Assembly (NCBI GenBank): GCA_965199175.1
Contig: OZ240684.1
Coordinates: 124,001-188,000 of the forward strand
Source of the DNA: G963923945 sp965199175
GTDB lineage: Bacteria; Pseudomonadota; Alphaproteobacteria; G963923945
Direction: 5' to 3'
DNA length: 64,000 bases
In this document: piece after piece, positions 26,322 to 35,418 of the stretch
Layout: every line of letters starts with the position of its first letter
Numbering within the stretch: the first letter of the stretch is position 1
Position numbers and translations under genes: made by a program
Notes under the pieces: generated by a model
What the model was told of the DNA's origin: nothing
What the model saw: only the letters and a program-made list of their open reading frames with translations
Databases searched by the model: none

Positions 26322-27479
26322 TTGGCTGAGACGTTGCATACCCCAACCACTGGTCATCCCCCAACCACGGGTCCTGAGACAGATCAGGAAGATACCGGGC
26401 CGGAACAAAAAATCTCTGACCAGAGGATGTCTGCGCGGTTTTCGGCCGCACAAGAGGCCGAAGCCGCCGCCCAGAGAAAAGAGGAAAATCAGACATTTCG
26501 TGTCTGTGCCCCGGATATAGAAGACCAGCTTTATCGCTATATCCCGGTGCTTGATCACGGTTTTATCCGGGTGATTGATTATATGGGGACCGATGCTTCG
26601 ATCGTACAGGCGGCCCGGGTTTCCTATGGTCAGGGGACCAAAACACCAAGCCAGGACGACCGGTTGATTGATTATTTGATGGGTCACCAGCACTCAACCC
26701 CGTTTGAGATGTGTGAGATCAAGCTGCATGTCAAATTGCCGATTTTTGTGGCCCGCCAATGGGTCCGCCATCGTACGGCGAGTATTAACGAATATTCGGC
26801 CCGTTATTCGATTCTGGACCGGGAATTTTATGTCCCTGATCGCTCTCATAAGGAAAGATTGAAAGAGATCCTACAGCCTGATGAGAATGAGCAACTTGAG
26901 AATGAGCAACAAGAGGAGATGTTTTCTAAAGAGTCCAAAAAAACCGTCCTTGCCAGACAATCTCTTACCAATAAGCAAGGTCGCGGTGATGCCGTTAAGC
27001 GTGAAACCTTCAATCAGGCTGTGGATTCTCTGCAAAAAGAATCCAACCGGGCTTACACGACCTATGAAAAACTCCTGAATGAACGTGCAGGCCAACCGAT
27101 TGATACCGACCATCACGGTCTGGCCCGGGAATTGGCCCGGATGGTTTTGCCAACCAATTTTTATACCCAGTGGTACTGGAAAATTAATCTTCACAACCTG
27201 ATGCATTTTTTGGCATTGCGGGCAGATCCTCATGCTCAATATGAGATTCGTGTTTATGCCGAGGCGATCATGGAGATTTTTCGTTGCTGGACCCCGTTGG
27301 CTTATGCTGCTTTTATGCGTCATCGGCGTGGTGGTGTGCGTTTGTCGGCACCCGCTTTGGAGGTTGTGCGGCGGTTGCTGGCTGGTGAGAAAGTGTCCTG
27401 TGAGGCAAGTGGCTTATCTTCGCGTGAATGGCGGGAATTGATAACCGTATTGGATTTGCCGGAAGGACAAACCGGCTGA
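26322..27479 (+). CDS. thyX: ThyX, FAD-dependent thymidylate synthase
   Basis: Makes dTMP from dUMP using methylene-tetrahydrofolate, FAD and NADPH. The ThyX signature RHRTASINEYSARYS is at residues 149-163, preceded by TPFEMCEIKLHVKLPIFVARQW and followed late by RADPHAQYEIRVYAEAI. The start is TTG 26322 with GAGGGA just upstream. At 385 residues it is longer than usual (about 220-320), owing to a low-complexity N-terminus (first 50 residues, Pro/Thr/Glu-rich) and a Glu/Gln/Asn-rich insertion at about residues 187-235 containing a duplicated ENEQ. An ATG at residue 36 could give a more standard length. Confidence 0.93.
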   Translation: MAETLHTPTTGHPPTTGPETDQEDTGPEQKISDQRMSARFSAAQEAEAAAQRKEENQTFRVCAPDIEDQLYRYIPVLDHGFIRVIDYMGTDASIVQAARVSYGQGTKTPSQDDRLIDYLMGHQHSTPFEMCEIKLHVKLPIFVARQWVRHRTASINEYSARYSILDREFYVPDRSHKERLKEILQPDENEQLENEQQEEMFSKESKKTVLARQSLTNKQGRGDAVKRETFNQAVDSLQKESNRAYTTYEKLLNERAGQPIDTDHHGLARELARMVLPTNFYTQWYWKINLHNLMHFLALRADPHAQYEIRVYAEAIMEIFRCWTPLAYAAFMRHRRGGVRLSAPALEVVRRLLAGEKVSCEASGLSSREWRELITVLDLPEGQTG

Positions 27480-27713
27480 TACGTATTTTAACAATGCCGT
27501 ATTGTTCATATGGTCGTATCGGCAAGGCCGGGTTGCAATGCAGCATTTTTATCAGCATGATATGTTTATATTGGCTGTGGTTTGAGATTGACCTTGATGT
27601 CGAGATTGTGACTAAAATCGCCTGATTCATCGGTTTATCGGATCGGCAAAATGGGAGAATATCGATCTGGGAAGTGTTTGTTTGGGGAGTGTTCAGCAAT
27701 GAGAAGGATTGAG

Positions 27714-29300
27714 ATGCGCAGTGCCGGGTTGGTCGGATTGGTCAGACGGGTTGGGCTGTTGGTTATGCTTGGGGTGATGCTGGTGCATCCCCGGGTTGAG
27801 GCTGCACCTCCTTCGTGTCCTGGCTGGTACAGGGTTGATTTTTTTGAGCAGATCAGCCCGAAAAACGTATCGACCTGCCTGAAAGATGGGGCGGAGCTTG
27901 AGGGTCGCAATGAGGCCGGATTGACTCCTCTGCATCGTGCGGTTGGGTTGAGCCAGGATCCGGCGGTGATCAAGGTTTTTCTGGACGCCGGCGCAGACCT
28001 TGAGGCGCGCAGTGAAAATGGGTGGACTCCCCTGCATACAGCAGCCCGATACAATCAAAACCCCCAAATTATCACGGTTTTGCTGGATGCCGGGGCGGAT
28101 CTTGAGGCCAGGAATGAGGATGGGGAGACTCCTCTGCATTATGCGGCTTATAATAACAAAACTCCATTAGTGGCCGGGACCTTGCTGTTGGCTGGTGCCG
28201 ATTTTAGCGTTCAGGATAATAATGGGTGGACGCCCCTGCATTCTGCGGCCTGGAGCAACAATAATCCGGATGTTGTCGAAGCCTTGCTGGCGACCGGGAT
28301 GGATGTTGAGGCCCGCAGCGATATTGGGTGGACGCCTTTGCATTACGCGGCCCGGAACAATCAAAGCCCGGCGGTGGTGCAGGCTTTTCTGGGTGCCGGG
28401 GCGGATCTTGAGGCCAAAAATGAGGACGGGGAGACCGCATTGCATATTGCGGCTTTTGGCAATCAAAACCCGGATGTGATTGAGGCTCTGCTGGAGGCCG
28501 GGGCGGATATTGAAGCCCAGACCAGTGGCGGGTTGAGGCCCTTGCATTATGCGAACCGTAACAACGGCAATCGGGAGGTGGTTAAGGTTCTGGTGGAAGC
28601 CGGGGCGAATACCGCAGGGATTGATGGTTTGTCTCCAGATGAGAGCGGCGAAAGTGATGACGGGAACGTTTACCGGGTTTTGCTTGAGGAATCTCCCCTT
28701 TCCTGTCCTGACTGGAATACGGTTGATTTTTTCACCCAAGCCAGCCCGCAGGATATATCGGCTTGTCTGGAGGGCGGGTCGGATGTTCAGGAACGCAACG
28801 CAGAGGGGTGGACTCCTCTGCATGTTGCGGCCCGATACAATGATGATCCGGCGGTGGTGACGGCTTTGGTGAGAGCCGGGGCCGATCTGAAGGCCCGTAA
28901 TAAAGATGGGTCGACTCCTTTGCATCGTGCGGCTGCAGAGAATACCAATCCGGCGGTGATGGAGGCTTTACTGGTCGCCGGGGCAGATCCGGGATCCCGC
29001 AGTGAGATTGGCGGTACGCCTTTGCATTATGCGGCTTACAATAATAAAAATCCCGACACAGTGACGGCTTTGGTGAGAGCCGGGGCCGACCTTGAGGCAC
29101 AGACCAAAGATGGCTGGACTCCCCTGCATGCTGCGGCGGCCAATAACAAAAACCCGTTAGTGGTCAACGCCTTGCTGAAGGCCGGGGCCGACCCTCAGGC
29201 CAGGGACAGCAAAGGTCGCCAGCCCTGGGAATTGATCCCTGATGATTCGCCCCTGCATGGGAGTGACCCTTACTGGGTGTTACGCGACGCCGGCTCCTGA
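27714..29300 (+). CDS. Exported ankyrin-repeat protein with Cys-header modules, 1
   Basis: 528 residues from the ATG at 27714 (MRSAGLVGLVRRVGLLVMLG), a signal peptide with likely cleavage after VEA. I preferred this ATG over 27702 because GAAGG-ATTGAG precedes it as in the paralogue. The mature part starts with a header, SCPGWYRVDFFEQISPKNVS followed by TC, then seven ankyrin repeats, a spacer, a second header (SCPDWNTVDFFTQASPQD...AC) and four more repeats. It closes with a cap, KGRQPWELIPDDSPL. The repeats are 34 residues long with the core TPLHxAAxxNxNPxVVxxLL and xAGADLEAR. Function unknown; ankyrin repeats bind proteins, and export puts this one in the periplasm or outside. Paralogue follows downstream. 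Confidence 0.88.
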   Translation: MRSAGLVGLVRRVGLLVMLGVMLVHPRVEAAPPSCPGWYRVDFFEQISPKNVSTCLKDGAELEGRNEAGLTPLHRAVGLSQDPAVIKVFLDAGADLEARSENGWTPLHTAARYNQNPQIITVLLDAGADLEARNEDGETPLHYAAYNNKTPLVAGTLLLAGADFSVQDNNGWTPLHSAAWSNNNPDVVEALLATGMDVEARSDIGWTPLHYAARNNQSPAVVQAFLGAGADLEAKNEDGETALHIAAFGNQNPDVIEALLEAGADIEAQTSGGLRPLHYANRNNGNREVVKVLVEAGANTAGIDGLSPDESGESDDGNVYRVLLEESPLSCPDWNTVDFFTQASPQDISACLEGGSDVQERNAEGWTPLHVAARYNDDPAVVTALVRAGADLKARNKDGSTPLHRAAAENTNPAVMEALLVAGADPGSRSEIGGTPLHYAAYNNKNPDTVTALVRAGADLEAQTKDGWTPLHAAAANNKNPLVVNALLKAGADPQARDSKGRQPWELIPDDSPLHGSDPYWVLRDAGS

Positions 29301-29561
29301 TAAGCAAAGGCATCTGATGCCGGGATGATGGGTGCTGCCATAGCAGACTATGCTTGTGGTGAAGCCGGGTTCATCCCATGTTAATCATAACATACTGGTC
29401 GTGCTGTATGGGGACTGCCGGATTGCGATGAGGCGTTTCCGGCGGCATCATCGGCCTGGTTCATTTTTAATTGATCATCTGTTGGTCATGTGTCTGATTA
29501 TTCTCTGATCCTTGTGGGGGATAGGGGCCAGAGTTCTGATAAATATGGGGAAGGTATCGAG
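29301..29561. other. Spacer between the two ankyrin genes
   Basis: 260 bases with no gene. It probably holds the promoter of the second ankyrin gene; the last 15 bases (GGGGAAGGTATCGAG) are its ribosome site, similar to that of the first gene. Confidence 0.5.
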
Positions 29562-32500
29562 ATGAAAAGTTCCGGTTTGGTCAGATGGGTTGGCGTTCTG
29601 TCAGGGGTGATGCTGTTGGTGCAGTCGCCGGCTGAGGCAGCCCGGCTTTCTTGTTCTGATTGGGATAGGGTTGATTTTTTTAAGCAGGCGAGCCCTCAGG
29701 ATGTGGTGGCGTGTCTCAGGGCCGGGTCCGACCCCAGGCGGCAAACTGAGGATGGATGGACTCCTTTGCATGATGCGGCTCAGTTCAATCAAAATCCGGC
29801 AGTCGTGACGGCTTTGCTGGAAGCTGGAGCCGATCTTGATGCTCAGGATAAGAATGATTGGACTCCTCTGCATGCTGCGGCTGCGTATACGCAAAACCCG
29901 GCGGTTGTCACGGTCTTTCTGGAGGCCGGTTCCAATCTTGAGGCCCTGGCTATCGATAAGGGAACGCCCTTGCATTATGCGGCGGCATTGAATCAAAACC
30001 CGGCGGTGACGAAGACCTTGCTGGCGGCTGGGGCAGCGATTGATGCCGTGGCCAAAGATGGGAGTACTCCTTTATATCTTGCATCCGGATCCAATCAAAA
30101 CCCGGCGGTGGTGGTGGCATTGCTGAAGGCCGGGGCGGATCTGAAAGCCCGGAATGAAAAAGGGTCGACTCCTCTGCATGCTGCGGCTGGATCAAACCAA
30201 AACCCTGAGATTATTGATCTCTTACTGGCAGCCGGATCTGACCCCGGAGCCAGGGCTGAGGATGGGCGAACCCCCTTGCATTATGCGGCTACATCGAATG
30301 AAAACCGGGACATTATTGATACCTTATTGGCGGCCGGGGTTGATCCTGATATCCGAACTGAGAATGATTTTACGCCTCTGCATGGTGCGGCAGGTGGCAA
30401 TAATAATCCGGCGGTGATCGATGCCTTTCTGGAGGCTGGGGCAGATCCAAATGCCCGGGGTCTGGCTGGAGTCACCCCGCTTTATTTTGCGGCTCTGTTC
30501 AGTAAAAATCCGGCGGTGATTAGTACTCTGCTGGAGGCTGGAGCAGATCTTAACGCTGAGGCCGGGGATGGGTCGACTCTTCTGGATGCGGCGGCGGCTA
30601 ATGAAAATCCTGAAATTATTGACATTTTACGGGCGGCGATGAGTAAAGCGGCTCCGCTTTCCTGTTCTGGTTGGAATACGGCTGATTTTTTTGAACAGGC
30701 GACCCTTCAGGATGTTGCGGCGTGTCTTGAGGCCGGGGCGGATCTGAAGGCCCGCAGTGAGAATGGCGGCACGCCTCTGCATTATGCGGTTGGCTTCAGT
30801 CAAAACCCTGAGATGATCACGGCCTTACTGAAGGCTGGGGCCGATCTGAAGGCCCGCAGTGAGAATGGATGGACTCCTCTGCATACTGCGGTTGGATTCA
30901 ATCAAAACACTGGCATGATCACGGCCTTACTGAAGGCCGGGGCTGACCTGAAAGCCCGCGACAAATATGGATGGACTCCTTTGCATACTGCGGCTGCATG
31001 GAACAAAAACCCGGCGATGATTGATGTTTTGCTCAAGGCCGGGGCAGATCTTGAGGCCCGGGATGAGCGTGATCGGACTCCTCTGCATTCTGGGTCAGGG
31101 TTGAGCCAAACCCCGGCAGTGATCACGGCTTTACTGGAGGCCGGGGCTGACCTGAAAGCCCGGGACGAAGAGGGGTGGACTCCTTTGCATCATGCGGCGG
31201 ATAATGACAGTTTTGAGATTATGATGACTCTGCTGGCAGCCGGGGCGGATATCAAAGCCCGGACCAGAGGTGGATGGACTCCTTTGCATCATGCGGCTGT
31301 AGGGAACAAAAATCCGGCGGCGATTACGATCTTGCTGGAGGCTGGGGCAGATCTTGAGGCTGAAGGGGAGGATGGATTGACTCCCCTGGATGCGGCGGCG
31401 GCCAATGAAAATCCTGAAATTATCGACGTTTTACGGGCGGCGATGATTGATCCCGGGGGCCGTAAGACAGATTTCGGGATTGAGGGTAAGGACGGGGGTG
31501 AGGCGGCTCTGCTTTCCTGCTCTGATTGGAATACGTCTGATTTTTTTGAACAGGCCAGTCCTCAGGATGTTGCGGCCTGTCTTGAGGCCGGGGCGGATCT
31601 TGAGGCCCGGAATAAATATGGGTTGACTCCCCTGCATTCTGCGGCTGCATATAATCAAAACTCTGAGGTGATTACCTCTTTGCTTGCGTCTGGGGCAGAT
31701 CTTAAGGCCAGGGATAACAATCAGCTGATCCCCCTGCATTTTGCAGCGGCGAGAAACAACAACCCGGCGGTGACAGAGGCCTTACTGGCAGCCGGGGCGG
31801 ATCTGGCGTCCCGCAGTGAGATTGGCGGCACACCCCTGCATTATGCGGTTATCAATAATCAAAACCCGGAGATCACCACCAGATTGCTGGCAGCCGGAGC
31901 CAATCTTGAGGCCCGGGATAACAATGGGTTGAATCCCCTGCATTTTGCGGCCGGATTGAGTCAAAACCCGGAGATGATCACCACATTGTTGGAAGCCGGA
32001 GCCAATCTTGAGGCCCGGGATCATGACGGATTGACTCCTCTGCATGCTGCGGCGACAGGAAATAACAACCCGGCGATAACGGAGGTTTTGCTGAAGGCCG
32101 GGGCAGATATAAAGACCCGGAGTGAGGTTGGCAATACCCCCCTGCATTCTGCGGTTGCACATATTCAAAACCTCGAGGTGGTCACCTCTTTACTCACATC
32201 CGGGGCGGATCTTGAGGCCCGGAATAAATATGGATTGACTCCCCTGCATTCTGCGGCCGGATACAGCCAGAACCCATCAGTGATCGCAGCTTTGTTAAAA
32301 GCCGGGGCCGACCCTATGGCTCTGGATAACAATAAGGTGACTCCCCTGCATGAGGCGGTCCGATACAATCAGAACCCGGAGATCATCACCAGTTTAGTGA
32401 AAGCCGGGATTGATCTGAATGCCCTGGATAAAGATGGATTGACCCCCCTGCATCTTGCGGCTGAGTATAATCAAAACCCGGCGGTGATGGTGGCTTTGCT

Positions 32501-33035
32501 GGATGCCGGGGCGGATCCCACGGCCCGGTCTGAGCATGACAGCACGCCCCTGCATTCTGCGGCTGAAGGGAATAAAAACCCGGCAGTAATCACCGCTTTA
32601 CTCAAGGCCGGGGCGGATATTAAGGCCCGCAATGAGATTGGCGGTACGCCCCTGCATTATGCGGCTGGATTCAATAAAAACCCTGAGATGGTCATAACTT
32701 TACTGAAGGCCGGGGCGGATCTGAAGGCCCGCAGTGAGAATGGCAGCACGCCCCTGCATTATGCGGCTTTATTCAATGAAAACCCGGCAGTAATCACCAC
32801 CTTACTCAAGGCCGGGGCCAATCTTGATGCCAGGGATAAAGATGGATGGGCTCCTCTGCATGCTGCGGCTGCGTATACTAAAAACCCGGCGGCGGTGACG
32901 GCCTTACTGAAAGCAGGTGCCAACCCCAAGGCCCGGACCAAGGATGGTACACAGCCCTGGGAAGTGGTCCCGGAGGACTCCCCCTTGCGTGATAGTGAGG
33001 TATATTGGATTTTGCATGAGGCCCAATTCCAATAG
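29562..33035 (+). CDS. Exported ankyrin-repeat protein with Cys-header modules, 2
   Basis: 1157 residues from the ATG at 29562 (MKSSGLVRWVGVLSGVMLLV), a signal peptide cleaved probably after AEA. Three header-plus-repeat blocks: headers begin LSCSDW near residue 29, LSCSGW near 365 and LSCSDW near 650, each with DFFxQAxxQDVxACLxAG. They are followed by 9, 7 and 13 ankyrin repeats of 34 residues by my count. The first two blocks end in a degenerate repeat (DAAAANENPEIIDxLRAAM); the last ends in the same PWExxPxDSPL cap as the shorter paralogue. The two header cysteines are 20 residues apart and could form a disulphide in an oxidising compartment. Role unknown. An ArsC-like gene follows after 27 bp. 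Confidence 0.88.
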   Translation: MKSSGLVRWVGVLSGVMLLVQSPAEAARLSCSDWDRVDFFKQASPQDVVACLRAGSDPRRQTEDGWTPLHDAAQFNQNPAVVTALLEAGADLDAQDKNDWTPLHAAAAYTQNPAVVTVFLEAGSNLEALAIDKGTPLHYAAALNQNPAVTKTLLAAGAAIDAVAKDGSTPLYLASGSNQNPAVVVALLKAGADLKARNEKGSTPLHAAAGSNQNPEIIDLLLAAGSDPGARAEDGRTPLHYAATSNENRDIIDTLLAAGVDPDIRTENDFTPLHGAAGGNNNPAVIDAFLEAGADPNARGLAGVTPLYFAALFSKNPAVISTLLEAGADLNAEAGDGSTLLDAAAANENPEIIDILRAAMSKAAPLSCSGWNTADFFEQATLQDVAACLEAGADLKARSENGGTPLHYAVGFSQNPEMITALLKAGADLKARSENGWTPLHTAVGFNQNTGMITALLKAGADLKARDKYGWTPLHTAAAWNKNPAMIDVLLKAGADLEARDERDRTPLHSGSGLSQTPAVITALLEAGADLKARDEEGWTPLHHAADNDSFEIMMTLLAAGADIKARTRGGWTPLHHAAVGNKNPAAITILLEAGADLEAEGEDGLTPLDAAAANENPEIIDVLRAAMIDPGGRKTDFGIEGKDGGEAALLSCSDWNTSDFFEQASPQDVAACLEAGADLEARNKYGLTPLHSAAAYNQNSEVITSLLASGADLKARDNNQLIPLHFAAARNNNPAVTEALLAAGADLASRSEIGGTPLHYAVINNQNPEITTRLLAAGANLEARDNNGLNPLHFAAGLSQNPEMITTLLEAGANLEARDHDGLTPLHAAATGNNNPAITEVLLKAGADIKTRSEVGNTPLHSAVAHIQNLEVVTSLLTSGADLEARNKYGLTPLHSAAGYSQNPSVIAALLKAGADPMALDNNKVTPLHEAVRYNQNPEIITSLVKAGIDLNALDKDGLTPLHLAAEYNQNPAVMVALLDAGADPTARSEHDSTPLHSAAEGNKNPAVITALLKAGADIKARNEIGGTPLHYAAGFNKNPEMVITLLKAGADLKARSENGSTPLHYAALFNENPAVITTLLKAGANLDARDKDGWAPLHAAAAYTKNPAAVTALLKAGANPKARTKDGTQPWEVVPEDSPLRDSEVYWILHEAQFQ

Positions 33036-33062
33036 CCAGAGGATGGTTGGGCCGATGGACAG

Positions 33063-33578
33063 ATGATGACTGATTCAATCCATCCGCCCATTCATGTGTT
33101 GTTTTTATGCACCGGCAACTCTGCCCGTTCCATTCTGGCTGAGGCATTGCTGAATATGCTTGGCCGGGGTCGTTTCAGGGCCTGTTCAGCCGGGTCCCAT
33201 CCTCAGGGACAGGTCCATCCCCAGGCAATCCGGCTGCTCACGGAGTTGGGTTTTGCAACCGGTGATCTACGCTCCAAAAGCTGGCAGGAATTTCAGGATC
33301 CAGCCACCCCCTCCATGGATATCATCATCACGGTCTGTGACGGGGCGGCTGAACACTGCCCGGTCTGGCCCGGCCATCCCATGACCGCCCATTGGGGAAT
33401 TCCGGATCCCGCTGCGGTGACCGGAACCGCACCAGAGATTGAACAGGCATTTCGTGATGCCTATCAGGCTCTTAAGGAGCGAATCACCGCTTTTGTATCC
33501 CTGCCCTGGCTGGAAAGTGATCCGCCAACCCGCCAGCGGGATCTCAATGCGATTGGTTGCGGGGATTTTTCACGGTGA
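33063..33578 (+). CDS. arsC: ArsC-type arsenate reductase / low-MW phosphatase family
   Basis: 171 residues. The N-terminal P-loop CTGNSARS (C-x5-R type) near residue 16 is the low-molecular-weight tyrosine phosphatase fold. ITVCDGAAEHCPVWPGHP then carries two cysteines seven residues apart, as the second and third redox Cys of thioredoxin-linked ArsC, followed by HWGIPDPA. This favours arsenate reductase over a true phosphatase. No arsB, arsR or other ars gene is adjacent, so it is an orphan; detoxification is inferred. The start ATG at 33063 lies 27 bp after the ankyrin gene, so co-transcription is possible. Confidence 0.85.
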   Translation: MMTDSIHPPIHVLFLCTGNSARSILAEALLNMLGRGRFRACSAGSHPQGQVHPQAIRLLTELGFATGDLRSKSWQEFQDPATPSMDIIITVCDGAAEHCPVWPGHPMTAHWGIPDPAAVTGTAPEIEQAFRDAYQALKERITAFVSLPWLESDPPTRQRDLNAIGCGDFSR

Positions 33579-33683
33579 TTTTTTTAAGTCAACCAACCCC
33601 AATGCCGGTGACAAGCCCTTCGCCAATTTCCCCCCCCGGGGTTTTGCTGGTTTTTTTGAGTCAATCGGCCCCGATGCAGACGA

Positions 33684-34853
33684 TCAGCCGGGATTATTCA
33701 CACCGGGATTATTGACACTGGTCTCATTGACAATGATGCGTGGTGTGGTGGCGGTTGTGCTGAGCAGGGTCAGTTTTTCCCAGATTTTTTTACTGATATC
33801 AAGATAGCGACTGGCATGCTCACCATCGGGTTCAGCAATCAGGATCGGCTGCCCGCCATCTGAGGTATCGCGGATACTGATATCCAGAGGGATTTCACCC
33901 AAAAAGTCAGCCCCGATACGGGCGGCCTCAGCCCGCACCCCGCCATGACCGAAAATCTCGCTGCGTTCCCCGCAATGGGGACAGGCAAAATAACTCATAT
34001 TCTCAATCAGACCGACCACCGGAACCGCAACTTTACGGAACATATTCAGCCCCTTACGGGCGTCAATCAGAGCAATATCCTGTGGGGTTGAGACAATGAC
34101 CGCCCCGGTCAGCGGAACCCGCTGAGACAAAGTAAGCTGAGCATCCCCGGTCCCCGGCGGCAGGTCAATCACCAGAACATCAAGGCGACCCCAATCAACA
34201 TCACGCAGCATTTGCTCGATGGCTCCCATCACCATCGGGCCGCGCCAGATCATCGGTGTATCTTCGGCCACCAGCATCCCCATCGACATACAGGCCAGGC
34301 CATGCGCCTGCATCGGCATCAGTTTTTTTCCTCCCGAAGCCGTTTCTGGCTGACCACGAAGACCGAGCATACGGGGAATCGAAGGGCCATAAATATCGCC
34401 ATCCATCAGGCCGGTTTGCAATCCCATCATTGAGAAAGCCGCCGCCAGATTAACCGATGTGGTTGATTTACCGACCCCGCCTTTACCCGAAGCCACCGCA
34501 AGGATGGTCCCAACCCCTTCCAGGACCATTTTGCTCTGCCCGCCTCCTTTGCTCTGCCCACCTCCCGGTGATGGCGCAGCCGGGCCGGATTGTGGCGGGC
34601 GTTCAGCCGTCATGACGGCGGTGACCGACAACACTCCTTCTATCTGGGCAACCGCTTCTTCGGCGGCTTTGCGGATGGCCTCAAAACGCTGGCTATGTTG
34701 GGGATCAATCTCCAGAGTAAAGCCGACATTGCCATCACGGATAATAATCCCGGAGACCATTTTAAGGCTGACGATATCATCATCACGATCCAGATCACGT
34801 ATCTGGCGTAAGGCATCAAGGACAGCCGATTGATCAGGGCAGGAAGAAGTCAT
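33684..34853 (-). CDS. apbC: Mrp/ApbC-family Fe-S cluster carrier ATPase
   Basis: P-loop ATPase that holds and transfers [4Fe-4S] clusters to apo-proteins. An N-terminal MIP18/DUF59-like domain (residues 1-82) is followed by a Gly/Gln-rich linker, the deviant Walker A GKGGVGKS (123-130), DLPPGTGDAQLTL, and the CPHCG cluster motif near residue 295. Length 389 residues. The C-terminal tail carries a short duplication, NNPGVNNPG. Gene is convergent with arsC and divergent from hflK. Confidence 0.93.
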   Translation of the reverse strand: MTSSCPDQSAVLDALRQIRDLDRDDDIVSLKMVSGIIIRDGNVGFTLEIDPQHSQRFEAIRKAAEEAVAQIEGVLSVTAVMTAERPPQSGPAAPSPGGGQSKGGGQSKMVLEGVGTILAVASGKGGVGKSTTSVNLAAAFSMMGLQTGLMDGDIYGPSIPRMLGLRGQPETASGGKKLMPMQAHGLACMSMGMLVAEDTPMIWRGPMVMGAIEQMLRDVDWGRLDVLVIDLPPGTGDAQLTLSQRVPLTGAVIVSTPQDIALIDARKGLNMFRKVAVPVVGLIENMSYFACPHCGERSEIFGHGGVRAEAARIGADFLGEIPLDISIRDTSDGGQPILIAEPDGEHASRYLDISKKIWEKLTLLSTTATTPRIIVNETSVNNPGVNNPG

Positions 34854-35418
34854 ACTTTTTGGTATCCGTTGTCTTCGAAGAGGGGGCTTTGCTGACGAAG
34901 CTGTTAAAATTTTTCTGTTAAAATTTTTTGGATTATTTCTTAAGTTTTTGGATTATTGCAGCCGCGAATCTTTTGTCATATAAAACAGGATGCGTAAGAT
35001 GAAAAGCGATGCTTTTGGCGTGGTTTGGAATTTTCTGGTCCCTGTATCAATTTTCTGGTCTCTTTCATCATTGATGGATCATCCGTGATGATCGATTCAA
35101 GATATTGATGATCCTTGTAAGGGGATGACCTTCGTGAAGAAATAACCTCTTGTAAAGAGATCATCTGTTGTAAAGAAATAATCTCTTGTAAAGAGATCAT
35201 CTAAAGTGAGGGTTGCTCAGAACAATCAACCGTACTGATGCCCAGTGTTTTTACAGGCGGTGTTTTTATAGGCACTGTTTTTACAGGCGGTGGTTTTATC
35301 GGTTGGGTTTGTTGTTTTACCCTTATAGCGGATCTTGTTTGCGCACATGTAATCATGCACAACTGTCATTGTGCAACTGTCATTGTGGAATGTGTATTTT
35401 TAGTGGAGAGAACCGGAA
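34854..35418. other. Repeat-rich divergent intergenic region apbC-hflK
   Basis: 565 bases with no gene. It contains several independent short tandem duplications: CTGTTAAAATTTTT twice near 34902-34930, TTTTCTGGTC twice near 35031-35060, an 18-bp array at 35114-35203 (separate entry), ACAGGCGGTG-type units near 35250-35300, and CAACTGTCATTGTG twice near 35358-35387. The promoters of apbC and hflK must lie here, but I cannot place them. Confidence 0.55.
35114..35203. repeat. 18-bp imperfect tandem repeats
   Basis: Five units, the last three being TTGTAAAGAGATCATCTG, TTGTAAAGAAATAATCTC and TTGTAAAGAGATCATCTA at 35150, 35168 and 35186. The first two units are more diverged. Not a CRISPR: no unique spacers. 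Confidence 0.85.
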
